NCBI GenBank assembly: GCA_922989275.2
Contig: OV277861.1
Coordinates: 15,524,540 to 15,588,539 of the forward strand
Source of the DNA: Gari tellinella
Taxonomy: Eukaryota; Mollusca; Bivalvia; Cardiida; Psammobiidae
Direction: 5' to 3'
DNA: 64,000 bases
In this document: one piece after another, positions 33,308 to 44,382 of the stretch
Numbering within the stretch: the stretch's first letter is position 1
How the letters are laid out: every line of letters starts with the position of its first letter
Translations under genes and position numbers: made by a program
The notes under the pieces: generated by a model
The model's database searches: none
Seen by the model: only the letters and a program-made list of their open reading frames with translations
Told to the model about the DNA's origin: nothing

Positions 33308-33315
33308 CATGGCAC
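31582..33315 (-). CDS. LINE reverse transcriptase ORF, 5'-truncated but open
   Basis: The 577-codon frame is open, and its first codons (M-P) come from the flanking DNA, not the element. Visible RT blocks are NYRGITLVS at residues 9-17, QFGFKKGHSTVDAMF at 45-59, motif A VDLKKCFDSIN with Asp 81, GLRQGEVISPVL at 137-148 and the catalytic FADD at 180-183. A C-terminal C-x2-C-x9-H-x4-C knuckle (CLLCNS...HFICVC) follows the thumb region. The set is typical of CR1/Jockey-like LINE proteins; I cannot name the clade with certainty. The intact frame implies a recent insertion, but loss of the N-terminal endonuclease means it is not autonomous. Confidence 0.88.
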   Translation of the reverse strand: MPCKSCTDNYRGITLVSCMSKLFTTILNNRIESFCVQNNKISDAQFGFKKGHSTVDAMFILTSIVQKYLNENKRLYVCFVDLKKCFDSINRNALWYKLYRTGIQGKLLCILRDMYKKVKSCVKHCNSYSDYFEYAVGLRQGEVISPVLVSLFMDDLELFLQDEINSGLLFDDIVLILLLFADDMAILANSVEELQKYLDLLYTYCNTWGLEVNTEKTKIMVFRKRGKPRRNETWTYNGKLIDLVDDFNYLGTVFNYSGNFSKNQEHLIGKSLKALNLLLYNCKKVKLKPNILCQLFDSFVGSILGYSSEIWGFGKSKEIERIHLKFCKRLLGVRLNTSSNAVYGELGRYTLYVSRYVSIIKYWLKLANNNENIIIKSMYQQGIIDCEAGKKTWVASVKNLLNNYGFGFAFYNSDQLNIKTFPYVFKQRVIDNFIQQWHVSVNSSPVLDTYKFLKSSIDYEGYLDILPYSLRCSFSRIRLSSHSLRIQTGRFAQNRLIRNERICLLCNSRDIEDEFHFICVCPRFVDLRVKYLNKYFFQRPSMFKFIELMKSSNKHVLYNLVIYIREALKLRHSFNEN

Positions 33316-33429
33316 GGCTCATTTGTAATTTCTTCCATAGAAGCGGTTAAAAGAGCAATTATTTATTCGCCATCTCATCTAAAGAGGTAACTGTTTGTAC
33401 ATGTACTTTGACCATACCCATTTAAGAGG

Positions 33430-33540
33430 CATGTAATTTTGTCATGCATATTTAAAGCAGGCTGAAAGTAAAGTAGCTTTTTGTTTCACTCATAGTTTAC
33501 TTTAAGCAACCGTCTGTCTTTATCATTTGAAAAGGGATAT
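33430..33540. repeat. worn cassette-2 remnant
   Basis: TTTAAAGCAGGCTGAAAGT and a damaged mirror CATAGTTTACTTTAAGC remain. Confidence 0.55.
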
Positions 33541-33655
33541 AGGGAAAATAGTTGATTAAAAGTTGCCAGTGTTTAGAATAGGATATTTGTCGTAGTAATT
33601 TTTGTTTGTTTTTTGTTTTGTTTTGTTCAAACAATTGTTTAATCAGAATATATTA

Positions 33656-33778
33656 CAGTGGAGAAAACGTTATTCTTTCCCAATAAATGCGTTTACGCTA
33701 AAACTTTTATTTTCACTGCAAACAGTTTGGAGCCAGATCAGACGCCGGGTAACCCGGCGTCTGATCAGGCTCCAAACT
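33656..33778. repeat. family A MITE, right third replaced by a T-tract
   Basis: A TA-flanked CAGTGGAGAAAACG left end and intact cassette-1 core (GCCGGGTAACCCGGC) end abruptly in a 28-bp polypyrimidine run (33779-33806). The right arm is missing. Confidence 0.8.
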
Positions 33779-33956
33779 TTTTTTTTTTTTTTCTTTTTTT
33801 TTTTTTAACACTTTATTTTCTCCGTAATAGGTGCTGGCAGGTCGGAGAGCCATCCTGTTCAGCACCGTACAATATGCTGTCGTAGTAATGGTTAACTTCA
33901 ATATCGTCTCATTTCAAAGGCAACAATATTTGTTTTACAACCTCCAGCAAACAGTA

Positions 33957-34127
33957 CAGACAACTCTCTATTTTGCCCACTAAAACGAAGGCTAATTGAC
34001 TGAATAAAACACATGTGACAGCTTAAACCAAGGTAAACGTAAATACGTTCACCTTGCTTAAAGCTATCACTTGCTTTAAACACATGATAAATACAAACTT
34101 ACGTGATCGTAATAGAGGGTTTTAGCT
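33957..34127. repeat. family H MITE
   Basis: TA-CAGACAACTCTCTATT at the left, AATAGAGGGTTTTAGC-TA at the right. The core GTGACAGCTTAAACCAAGG has its mirror arm. Confidence 0.65.
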
Positions 34128-34492
34128 ATATGTAGAACGCACTTGCTTATCGCAGTGACACATCTTGGTAACTGGTTCCGTGACTTGTAGATTAGTTCGA
34201 TTTTTATGACCTACGTAGCACTGATGCATCGCAACATTTAAGTGCGCTATTACAATTTTCCGTGTATGTATTTGTGACGTCCCTTCTTGATTATCACTGT
34301 AACTGATAATACCTGTTCTTGTGTGTGCTGTGCATGAATCATTTAAAGTAGCTATGATTTTGATTTTATTTAAAAAATACATACGTACACATCAAATCTT
34401 AATGTTACAAGCGACCACTTGACCAAAACCTTTTGATAGAAGTATGACTAAGTGACATGTTAACAATTGGTACATGAAACGATAAACATTGG

Positions 34493-34737
34493 GGGCCTGT
34501 CTTACGAAACGTCGTACCACAAAAAATATTATTGTTGTAAGTCAGATTCTAAAATTCTCAATTCTTTATTTATTTCTCGATCTAATCCTATCTTGTGACA
34601 TCTCTTTGGAAATGTCTTAAAATAACGATTCCAAAGATATTATACAAGACAGGATTAGATGGAGAAATCAGATATTAGATTTAAAAGTTTTGACTTAGGA
34701 CCGTTTTTGTCGGACGACGTTTCGTAAGACGGGTCCC
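34493..34737. repeat. GGGCCCGTTT-type foldback element (diverged)
   Basis: GGGCCTGTCTTACGAAAC at the left and GTTTCGTAAGACGGGTCCC at the right. The centre is TTTGGAAATGTC/ACGATTCCAAA. Confidence 0.8.
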
Positions 34738-35084
34738 ATGTTTATATAGCAGCAATGCCTTATTGTTATCTTATTATAGACATCGCTATTGCTTAAAGAC
34801 TTTTCCTCAGTCCATTGAGGGACCACCACCCCATTGTTCTGGAGGTGTCAATGTACCTTTCAAAGCATGTGCAACACAATCTCAGTTTACTTGGTGAGGT
34901 CCAGATTATACTCATGCTCTAGTGATTTTCAATGGTTATTTCTAACCAAACTATCAAATATAAAGGTAGAGTCTCACACGAGAAGCTTCAATGGTACTTT
35001 GCTAGCGACATGTCCATAAGATCCATGATTTTTGCAAGGAAATTGTCTGGCAAGGCGAAATGATCGAAAGGTCATCTAGGGCTG

Positions 35085-35425
35085 TCTTTAACCCCTCTCA
35101 CTGCCATGGCATCTACAGCTTTAAAAACATGCCGTCTGCCTTAATTGATCAAATGCTGAACTATTTTAACTTTAGAAAATATATAATTGAGTGTCAAACA
35201 ATTTGGACCCTGATCAACCGCGTAACGCAGCCTTTTGTCGGGATGCCTTTGTAACACAATACTGTTTTTCGGCAGTTTGCATAATAAAACGCCTTTATCT
35301 TTTTCAAATTATCCGATTCTTGATCAGACACCGATCACTCGAAATAAGGCATTTACTTCGTAATACAGTCACATTGACCTTCCTGAACGGTATTTGTTAT
35401 GGCGAAACTCCATTGCAATGAAACC
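35085..35425. repeat. worn TTAA-family MITE
   Basis: TAACCCCTCTCACTGCCATGG opens it; CAAACAATTTGGACCCTGATC is a core arm. The rest is scrambled, with another CTTGATCAGACACCG arm near 35322. Confidence 0.55.
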
Positions 35426-35517
35426 CGTTGACGTCATTGGTTGCGTCCTTTATTACCATTACCATATTTAACACATTACCCCATAGTTTAGTTTCAGTTT
35501 TAAAATTGCATGGCTGT

Positions 35518-36014
35518 TTAATCCTTTACCCTATAGCCTGTTACTAGCTTTATAAACAGGTGAGTACTTTCAACAAGTTGAAATTAAAGCATGCTGCGCC
35601 TTAAGGCACATTATGTTGTACTTTCAGCCTGCTTTAAGCCACCAATTACTAGGAAACAGAAAATATTTCTTTTGGTAAATGTTTACGAAAATAACATTTG
35701 GAACTATATTTTCAGTGGAGGAATCAATTAAATGCTCTTAACCCTTTACCAAATAGGCTCCTTCTAGATTTGAAAATAGGTGACTAATTACAGCAGGTTG
35801 AAAGTAAAGCAGAATGTGCCTTACGGCACATTCTGCTTTACTTTCAGCCTGCTTTAAGCTACCACCTGATAGAATAAAAAAAAATCCTAATGATACATAT
35901 TCATGACTGTATAAATTGGAACTATTTTCTTCAGCGGAGGATTTAACTGAATGCGCTAAAAGGCGCTTCTATGAGGTAAAGGGTTAAAGCCGTTTCTATG
36001 GAGGAATGGGTCAA
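35518..36014. repeat. TTAA-family MITE with a sister copy inserted in it
   Basis: The outer copy runs from TTAATCCTTTACCC through its cassette-2 core to AATGCTC (35737). It resumes after 35987 as AGCCGTTTCTATGGAGG and ends near GGGTCAA. The inner copy fills the TTAA in between. Confidence 0.78.
35738..35987. repeat. TTAA-flanked MITE with cassette 2 (inner copy)
   Basis: TTAA at 35738-35741 and 35984-35987, ends CCCTTTACCAAATAGG and GAGGTAAAGGG. The core palindrome is centred on GTGCCTTACGGCAC. Confidence 0.85.
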
Positions 36015-36733
36015 ATCGGCCTGAAAGTAAAGCACATTATCCTTTTTATGGCTTCTGATTACGTTTAGCACGATGATGGACGAACTTTTGCTACGACTCT
36101 TTACCCAGGTGTACATATAGAGGTATCAAAATTTATCACATAAACGTGCAAAATATAGAGGGCCGTAAAAATCGTACGGCCCACTGGGCATATATTTTAT
36201 ACTAATTTTGGAATCACCAAAATACTGTACTTCTACGCCGACTGTAAATCAGTAAAGAGAATCTAGACAAACTTTGATCACCACTAGGTATTGAAACATT
36301 CCCAAGTGTCCTAGAAACATTATTCCGAGCAGTCCCGCAAACTCAGGCTGCAAATCAGGCTGCATAGAGCTCTAGTATTAACAGTGATTCAGATTGTTTT
36401 TCAAATTCAGACGTTACAATGATAATGACGTCATGTTGCTCTAACGACGTTATTTTGAAAACGAAACTAGATTCTAAATATCAACTGATCATATTTAGTC
36501 AATTACAGTAATTTTTAAATTAAATATTAATTTAAAATTGAATATGGTATCAGAGAAGTCTTTTCACAGCACATTGATGTTGATTTTCTTTATTTTAGTT
36601 TGATAGGTGTTTTTCATTACGGATGAATACAACCGAATAACGCCTATGACGATTCGTTTCCTAAGAGCCGAGGGCAAAAGTGAAAGTAAGACCGTTCGGA
36701 TTTTCGTGTCATTTTGGTGTTTATGTGATAAAT
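36015..36733. other. 0.7-kb stretch, nothing recognised
   Basis: No family member, RNA gene or plausible exon was seen. Confidence 0.4.
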
Positions 36734-36879
36734 AGGATATCAAATTCGTGTGTGTTCAGTCGTGAATTTATTGAACTCGTTGGATAAAATGATATGTTGC
36801 TCGCCAAGGCTCGCAACATATGATTTTATCCAACTCGTTCAATAAATTCACGACTGAACACACACTCATTCAATATCCT
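36734..36879. repeat. 146-bp inverted repeat with about 70-bp arms
   Basis: Arms start AGGATAT, continue TGTGTTCAGTCGTGAATTTA and GTTGGATAAAAT, and close on GCTCGCCAAGGCTCGC. Mirror identity is about 90 percent by eye. No flanking duplication was fixed. Confidence 0.75.
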
Positions 36880-36914
36880 CTATGTATTGCACGATACGTC
36901 AAAACGCGCTCTTC

Positions 36915-37164
36915 TTAACTCTTTCCTCCCTAAAACTTTAAATGGAAAATTCCAGTTTCCATTTTAGTCTAGTCCATTTCTGACTTGTATGGGTTGTTTT
37001 GTCAATGTTTGGCATTATGACAAACAGTGAAGACCCTGATCAGAGGGCTCCTTTCGGAGCCCTCTGATCTGGGTCTTCACTGTTTGCATAGGACAAGTGT
37101 ACTATTCACATGTACAATGTTTGAGAAGCACGCATATATGCGGGACTAGGGTTCAAAGGGTTAA
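36915..37164. repeat. family E MITE (TTAA, CTCTTTCC ends)
   Basis: TTAACTCTTTCCTCCC at the left, TTCAAAGGGTTAA at the right. The core AACAGTGAAGACCCTGATC closes on GAGGGCTCC/GGAGCCCTC. A second copy of the same 250-bp length is at 61078-61327. Confidence 0.85.
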
Positions 37165-37324
37165 GGAACACGGCGTCGTAGTATTTGTTGACTATCAGAA
37201 TATGTGAAACGTCGGGTTTATGCATTTTCTGACAAATGATCATTACATGCGACAAACAGCTTGGAATAAGATCAAACGTCGAGATACTCAACAATAAATA
37301 TGTGATATTAACTGTTTGAAAACA

Positions 37325-37646
37325 CAGTGCTCATTCCCTACAACAACAACTAATTGGAGGCAAAGATTCCGTGTGATGTTCGGAGGGAGTTGTTAAAGGG
37401 AGGAATAATATCCTGAAAGTGCTTAAAACGACTATGCTAACTTTTTCAAACAGCTTGAATCCAGATCAGATGCCGTATTACGCGGCGTCTGATCTGGAAT
37501 CAAACTGTTTGCCACTAGTAAATGAATGTTTACCTGTCAAAATGTCCAATGTGTAACTTTGAGATGACGATATTTGAGAATAGCGGCAAGCGTCGTTGTA
37601 AGGAAGGACTCAATGTTCGGAAGGCCGTTGTAGGGAGGGAGCACTG
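37325..37646. repeat. family B MITE
   Basis: CAGTGCTCATTCCCTACAAC at the left and GTTGTAGGGAGGGAGCACTG at the right. Core AACAGCTTGAATCCAGATC with its mirror and a GCCGTATTACGCGGC tip. A loose half of another copy lies just upstream (about 37255-37320). Confidence 0.8.
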
Positions 37647-39044
37647 TACGAATAAAACCACACTTAGCGTGACTTGTGTTGAGTCCGACAAAACTGTTGA
37701 CACTGATTTAGGAAGATAGCGCTGTTACCTTTCTAATTAATACACTTAACCATTATTGTGTTTAACTAAACTTGCAAACACCTTTGACCATGGCAAGATA
37801 CTAGTTGACAAACAGCCGACGTATATTCTAAACCTTCGACGATCGTATTGATAGCCATGAGTTCAACATAAAGGTTAAAGCTAAATCCATTCACAAACGA
37901 CACGCTTTAAGCAGACTATGATACCGCAGGACAATGCTAATTAATGTATTAAGTTTTCTAATACGGACATTTATTGCTACAAACGTGTTTTATTCATTTA
38001 AGAAGAGAAATCAGTGCGTGACAATTTATTATTCATGAGGTATCAACATAGTGGTGACATTTACTACTAATTAGTGATCTTAGTAAATGATGAGGCCAAA
38101 ACAAAATTTACCGGTTTCCTATTATATGCCCAAAAACATTATGGACGGACGGTCGGAAAATCTGTTTTTTCTTTCATTCTTTTTAACACATACAATAATA
38201 AATTTAATTTTCTGGTTAAGTATTTTATATAATTATATTCTTATATGAAATTATAAGAAAGACTTTAATTATGCAGAAGACTTGGCCATACATAAATCAA
38301 AGTCTGAATAACTTGAGAGTGACCAATAATATGTTTTCTTTTTGAAATTCAGAAATGAATATTTTATTTGTTATGGCAGGTGGTCTCCTAAAGAAATGTG
38401 AACGTACAGTAGGGAGCCTTTACGTTTGTTTTCTGATGTAGTTTCATTTTGCTCATTTATGCGTGAGGGCTTGGACTAAATAACGGGGGTTATGGACTCC
38501 ACGTGGACTCACCCTTCAATCATTTTTTAAACGAAATAGCGTTAGTCGCCAGTGTTATATTAATACCGAAGTTGCCCCAAATCCGGGACTATTTTTTTGC
38601 ATAATTCAAGCTGACACACAAACGCGATTTTCTTTCATTCATCTTTTTTTCACTCGTTTTTGTTTTTTATCATTTACTTGATACTAGATCAAAATATGAT
38701 CCAATCTGTGATTAATAATTTAGTTTTGATTTGCAGAATGATTCAAATAATTAGGGAGCTATTTCTTCTATCGGACTATTTGAAGACCTGATCAAACAAA
38801 ACAGTACGAAATAACAACAACAAAGCTGAGATCTGAGATTGTAATGCAAAGAGTCGCCAAGCCAAGGCTTTGTGACTCAAAAACCCATAGAAATATCCAT
38901 TGAAATTGATGAGTTTATGGGTAGGTCCCATTACCAAAATTACCTTTAAAATCTAAACTGGTATGGTTGTTGATCAATATATATATCAAAACGGCACAGT
39001 AGTGACTTACATTTTGATAGATGGAATTAATTAAGTTTTTTAAA
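37647..39044. other. 1.4-kb stretch, nothing recognised
   Basis: AT-rich. No exon, RNA gene or repeat family member was identified. Confidence 0.4.
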
Positions 39045-39207
39045 TGTGTTGTTGGCATGTCACAAGTGTCAATGAAATGTGTTGTTGGCATGTCACAAGT
39101 GTCAATGAAATGTGTTGTTGGCATGTCACAAGTGTCAATGAAATGTGTTGTTGGCATGTCACAAGTGTCAATGAAATGTGTTGTTGGCATGTTGAATGTG
39201 TCAATGG
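39045..39207. repeat. 33-bp minisatellite, 4 perfect and 1 decayed unit
   Basis: Units start at 39045, 39078, 39111, 39144 and 39177 with TGTGTTGTTGGCATGTCAC. Being a multiple of three, it is open on both strands (11-residue repeats MKCVVGMSQVS and MPTTHFIDTCD). These are not considered real proteins. Confidence 0.92.
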
Positions 39208-40263
39208 TTAATTAACTAGCAGATCGTATCTGCAAGGAAGGTACTTTATGCCATATTTAGAGCAAATTTTACTTAGATATTTGCTAAATCGTATCTAGCA
39301 ATCATTTTTAAAAACATGTTAAACGTCTCTAAATTAGCTTTTTAAACAATTAAATGGATGAAAATTTCTATTAAACGTTCCTCAATAATGTATGTCACAT
39401 GCGCTGCAAAAATGACCGACATTCACCGATGCATGCTTCGAAAATTGGAAAAAGAAGTTTAGGGTCGGAGGGAAAAACTAGGGTCGGTCGGGCTACCGGA
39501 AACGCGTGTAATGTTTTATTTTGCCTAATGTTTTGCCTGTTAATGCCGTCAATACTGACATTTGAAAATAGTTTGGATCCTGATCATACTCTTCGTAACG
39601 TGGTGTCTAAAGTTTTTCGTATAGGGGCGGCCATCTACATGTACATGTATACGTAACGTGACTGTCCATACGGGATATTTTACTGTCGATGAAAACCTAT
39701 GAATTTCTTGTTTGTTACAATGATTCGAGGGGAATTCTGATTTGATCGGAACCTAAAGTGTATATCTATGGAATTGTATGACTGTTATGCTCGATATTGA
39801 CGTCTTAAATATTGTACAGTAGTAGAATTTGCTATATCGGCACAGGACTCGCCCGTGTCCTTACGTCAGAACATCGGCCTTTTCAGTCGCAGATGCAGTT
39901 ACTATTGAAATCGCACGATTACAGTTAATTTCATGATATGACGTTATGGAAGGTTATTATGTTAGCTAGACAGAAATGCAACAAAAGTGTTTTTTCATTA
40001 ATTGTTATTCACGATATTACACGTTTTGTTGAGGTAGGGCGAGAGAAAACTGAAAATCAGTTGCATCCCTTGTCTCTTCATATACCTTTTGTCACAAGTA
40101 TTTTGAAATGTATCGTGTCGGGTCCCTGTGACATATAGTGCCTGTTAAAGTACGATTGATATCTAATCAAAAGCCGCCACACTGTGCATCGGATAATGCT
40201 TCAAACATCATGTCTAAATATCTAAAGGCAAATTGTACTTTAACATGTAGACATTCGTATCTG
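39208..40263. other. 1-kb stretch with one worn cassette arm
   Basis: AATAGTTTGGATCCTGATC at about 39565-39585 is a lone cassette-1 arm. Nothing else was recognised. Confidence 0.45.
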
Positions 40264-40487
40264 GGGCCCGTTTCATAAAACATCTTAAGTCAAAACATTA
40301 AAAAACATTTAATCTCTGATTTCTCTATCTAATCCTGCCTTGTAACATCTTTTTGGAATCGTCTTTTCAAGACGATTCCAAAATGATGTCACAAGACAGG
40401 ATTAGTTGGAGAAATAAATAATAATTGATACTTTTATAATCTGACTTACGACAACATTTGTCGTAAGAAGTTTTATGAAACGGGCCC
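40264..40487. repeat. GGGCCCGTTT foldback element
   Basis: GGGCCCGTTTCATAAAACAT and its mirror. The centre is GAATCGTCTTTTCAAGACGATTC. Flanks read CTG and CAG. Confidence 0.85.
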
Positions 40488-40812
40488 CAGGACAATTGTA
40501 GTACTATTAAGCGACACGTTTCTGTCTTTGACATGTGTTGATAACCTAAATGCGCCGATGGCCTCAATCATATGCTAATGCTTTATCATAAACAGAAAAG
40601 GTCATTGGTGACATTTCCCCAGTGCTTCACTACCATGGTATTGACGGGAGTTTAAGAAATATTTATGAATGGAATATAGAGCTAATTAGTACGCATGATT
40701 GGTTATTCTATTCATGTTGTACTGCACTTTTAATATATTGTGTATATTACCACGAATTATATTAAAACATTTCTGTTATCAAAAAAGAGATTTTTTATAA
40801 TTTAATTTGATC

Positions 40813-41057
40813 TTAACCCTTTCACTCTCAACGACGTTTGAAAGCGCGGTTGCAAACGTTTGGATCCTGATCAGACGCCGCGTCACGCGGCGTCTGATCA
40901 GGATCAAAACTGCTTGACACTCGTAACGATATGTTTTAAGTCATACTACTTTGAGTCTTACTTTAAAACGTTCTTGCAAACAATAAAAATGAAGCAGACG
41001 ACAATAAAACGGTAAAGGGGTAAAATCTCACGAACAATTTGGTAGTGAAAGGGTTAA
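40813..41057. repeat. TTAA-flanked MITE with cassette 1
   Basis: TTAACCCTTTCACTCTCAACG at the left, GTGAAAGGGTTAA at the right. Core GTTTGGATCCTGATCAGACG with tip CCGCGTCACGCGG. The core is off-centre, near the left end. Confidence 0.85.
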
Positions 41058-41452
41058 CTAGTAGCAACGACTCAGCTTCTTATTTTCCGAAGGGGTACAT
41101 TGTAATACACTTGTTCTGACATTGAACTACGGGTATGTTCGACTCGACCTTGAGCTGGACTTACCGGTAAATGTTACATTCAAGGGAATGCGTTTAACGA
41201 TATAACTATATTCTGTTTGTCTAATATGTCTATATTTACATGACCTTTTCATTTAGTGGTATATAGTTTCAACCACTTGGTATCCAATTGTAATTATTAT
41301 TGTATCCTTTCCAAACCTTATCTGAACAAACGATCATACAAATACAAAAGAAATACCATTCCAAGACAGCATCAACACTATTAAACGAGTGTGTGTAGAA
41401 TTCCCAATGCGCATTCGCAGCCATTAAGTACATATAACAAGCCTTCTTTCTA

Positions 41453-41810
41453 CAGTACTCCCTCTCTACAACGGCCCTCTCAACAACGACTCCCTCCTTA
41501 CAACGGCCCTTGCCGAAATTCCCCAAACAGGACAATCATATCTAAAGATTTTATTGATGCAATAGCGTCTGCTTAAAATTGTGGTCTGCTGTTTTTCTGA
41601 AAGTGACATAATGGACATTGTGACAGAAAATAAATTAATGACGAGTGGCAAACAGCTTGAATCCAGATCAGACGCCGCGTTACGCGGCGTCTGATCTGGA
41701 TTGAAGCTGTTTGCAAATGTAAACTAAGTTCCCTCTCTACAACGACTCCCTCCGAACAACGAACATATATTTTGTCTCCCAGTGGATGTCGTTGTAGAGA
41801 GGGAGCGCTG
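41453..41810. repeat. family B MITE, best copy
   Basis: TA at 41451-41452 and 41811-41812. Ends CAGTACTCCCTCTCTACAAC and GTTGTAGAGAGGGAGCGCTG. The core is a complete cassette-1 palindrome with tip CGCGTTACGCG. Confidence 0.88.
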
Positions 41811-42228
41811 TAATACAAACAAAATAGAAACAGCTTTATTGTCTGTGTCAGTTTTCCGCACGATGATTAACGCCCACGGGAAATACGTTTTTGAAAATAA
41901 AATATCTTGATAGGTCAGGTAAGGGACATGTTTATCTGTAAATATTCCTTATAGTCAGGTAATTTTGCGACACTCTCTGCTAAGTCTTCAAATGAATGTT
42001 CAATACATTAAGTCTATATTGGTTGGACAATAAAGAAGGCGTATTTCGTACCCGCTTAAACCAAAATAACTTAAAAGCAATGCAATATAATATTAAACAT
42101 TTTAGGTTCTTGAAGCGGTTGACGATTTCTGAAAGTGTTAGAGGCTAACAGTTAGCACCCGCATATTTGTTTTCACGCGAAACAAGTGTACCGGGACAGG
42201 GAAGAATAAAGTATTCCACACTGTCAAA
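41811..42228. other. intergenic stretch, nothing recognised
   Basis: No feature could be supported. Confidence 0.4.
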
Positions 42229-42503
42229 TATATATGAGCCATGCCATGACACAACCTGCCTTATTGCATCGCAAACAGTGTATATCTAGGCCAGAAGCCG
42301 CATCTCAGACGCGGCGGCTGATCTTGATATACCCTGTTGGACACCCACAAGTACCTAAAGCATTTAATTTAGCTGTTTTATATTTGATCCTTGGCAGTGT
42401 CGATCAAACTCATATACAGAGCCTGGGATACAAAATAACGGTGCTTGGTCTGTATAATGTTGCAATGCAATAAGACAGGTTTGTCATGGCACGGCTCATA
42501 TAT
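42229..42503. repeat. MITE with GAGCCATGCCATGACA ends
   Basis: TATATGAGCCATGCCATGACA at the left is mirrored by TGTCATGGCACGGCTCATATA at the right. The middle holds a worn AACAGTGTATATC...GATATACCCTGTT palindrome. The same family is split by the LINE at 31464-33307, and a fragment lies near 49120-49135. Confidence 0.78.
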
Positions 42504-42771
42504 TTATATCATCTGTTATTTCATGCAGCATTTATATTGTGCTTACAGAAGTTCCGTGTATAGCTTTTTTGTAAACATACGTGAAACGTAATACATAAAG
42601 AAAACATTGTATCTACATTAGTTGCAAGCACAATTTGATTGAATGTAACTGAAACGTTATAACATATGAACCTCCATATGATCGCGACATTTAAAACACG
42701 TTTGCCGCTTTATTGTGTTAGAAAACCGACAACTAGATGACGAATTTACTTAAGGAATTACTCGTTCGCTG

Positions 42772-43060
42772 TTTCATACAAAAGTGTGACCAGGTTGTTT
42801 TTCATACCACTATGAATACAATAAATGTTCCGAATTATTCTTTATAATTTAATATCACTACTGAATTTAAGAAAGTAGCTAAATAGAGAATCAGACAGTA
42901 GTGTTCATTATTTAACACGTTTAAAACGTAGGATGTAGTCCCTCCGCAATATCTATTTTCCGCCAAAACGTGACGTTTTTTTTGTCGTAACGTGGTCGTC
43001 AATGTCGTCATTTGGCGTCCTGCTTCATGCAACGCTTGTGGAGAGCAGTTGGACTAAGAG
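42772..43060. repeat. repeat shared with 55600-56600
   Basis: GTGACCAGGTTGTTTTTCATACC and AAATGACGACATTGACG (minus strand), joined to GCATGAAGCAGGACGCC (minus), recur in the 56-kb block. This copy lacks the foldback insertion present there and so gives the empty site. Confidence 0.65.
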
Positions 43061-43300
43061 AAAGTAGTCCCGACAAGGCGTGGCGTTGATTTTTTTTCAT
43101 GGGGCTATGAAAAAATATTACAGCCAATCATAGCTTACCAAAAGTAATGAAACAAGCAATATTAAATAATAACAACATAATTATAAAAAGGTATTGATGT
43201 AAAAAATAAAACCAGGTTTTATTGAGCAAGAGGATTGATACTTTATTATTGACATGTAATTCAGCAGATGGAACAACATTGGATTATATTCGGTTGTATT

Positions 43301-43522
43301 TTAACCCTTTCGAAGCCGGAGTCGCATAAAGTCGACTTTGCAAACTGTTTGGATCCAGATCAGCGGCGTCTGATCAGGACCCAAACTATTTGAGACACTC
43401 ATATGGATATGTCATAAGTCATAATACCTTATATCTAACTTTGAAACGATTTTGCAGCCGACAGTATTTAAGTAGACGACACTATTGCTGTGAAGGGGTG
43501 AAAACCTCACCCAAAGGGTTAA
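43301..43522. repeat. TTAA-flanked MITE, cassette 1 with shortened tip
   Basis: TTAACCCTTTCGAAGCC and CCAAAGGGTTAA ends. The core lacks the left half of the GCCGCG tip. Confidence 0.8.
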
Positions 43523-43679
43523 TGGCATATGTCTACTTTATCCTCGACATAATGGGTACAAGGTATACTTAATAACAGACATCGCCATATGAACACTATC
43601 ATAATTGTGTAGCAATTTATAAGCATGTGTGGGGACAACAAAAAGTTCCGGTTAACAGGAGTTTCCAGTTTAGAGGGAT

Positions 43680-43944
43680 TTTAAACTATTACCAAATAGC
43701 TTGTTTCTAGTATAGGAGATAGCTGACCACTAAAAGCAGGTTGAAAGTAAAGCAGAATGCGCCTTAAGGCTTTAAATAATTCCCTAAATACGAAACTGGT
43801 TCAAATGTATGCAGTAATGAATATGCATCATAAGAAACATTTCATTTATCCTAGCAGATTGAAACTTTAAGCAGACTGAAAGTAAAGAAAAGCGTGCAAT
43901 TAGGCGCCATCTAAAACAAGAAACGGGCTGTAGAGTAATCGTTT
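43680..43944. repeat. degraded pair of cassette-2 remnants
   Basis: AAAGCAGGTTGAAAGTAAAGC stops after GCGCCTTAAGGC. A second ACTTTAAGCAGACTGAAAGT follows at about 43865. Confidence 0.6.
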
Positions 43945-43970
43945 AAAGAAATCATCAAATAGATTACTTG

Positions 43971-44382
43971 CGGTCCGTCTAAAGACCCCAAACCTCCCCA
44001 AACTTATCCAAACTTATACAGAAAAACCACTTTTAAAAGCAAGTTTTTTTTATAACTCTAGCATATTGTAGCTTAAAGCAGGCGCATTCTGCTTTACTTT
44101 CAACCTGCTTTAAGAGACTACGTGTCTTCAAAACCAGGAACAGGCTATTAGGATAGTGAGTTAATATTTAGAGGTAACTGTGTAAAGTGATCTTAAGTTT
44201 TGTTCGAGTTGTTCCCCTTGAAAAGAAAAACATCGAATATTTAATTTTAAATTAACATTTTTTCAATGTTTTAGCTTAAATTTGCCATTTATAAGCTCTT
44301 TTTGATTAGATATTAAGGAATTTAAGTGGTTTGGATTGTTTTTAAGTGCTTTAGGGAGGATTGGGGTCTTTAGACGGACCCG
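43971..44382. repeat. hAT-like MITE with cassette-2 fragment
   Basis: Ends CGGTCCGTCTAAAGACCCC and GGGGTCTTTAGACGGACCCG are mirror images save one G. An 8-bp duplication ATTACTTG flanks it (43963-43970 and 44383-44390). The inside carries AGCTTAAAGCAGG, then GCGCATTCTGCTTTACTTTC. Confidence 0.85.

Larger units (their letters stand above)
31300..33330. repeat. MITE interrupted by the LINE
   Basis: 31378-31463 (TTTGGCAGTGTAGACC...GGTTTTGACATG) and 33308-33322 (CATGGCACGGCTCAT) join into the same sequence found unbroken at about 42390-42500. The joined left part is worn toward 31300. Confidence 0.75.

Noticed and set aside
37020..37090. A terminator-like GC hairpin.
   Set aside because: It is the palindromic core of the family E MITE in an animal genome, not a bacterial terminator.
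39045..39207. A CRISPR-like array or a repeat protein of 11-residue units.
   Set aside because: Units are contiguous with no variable spacers. Both strands are open only because 33 is divisible by three.
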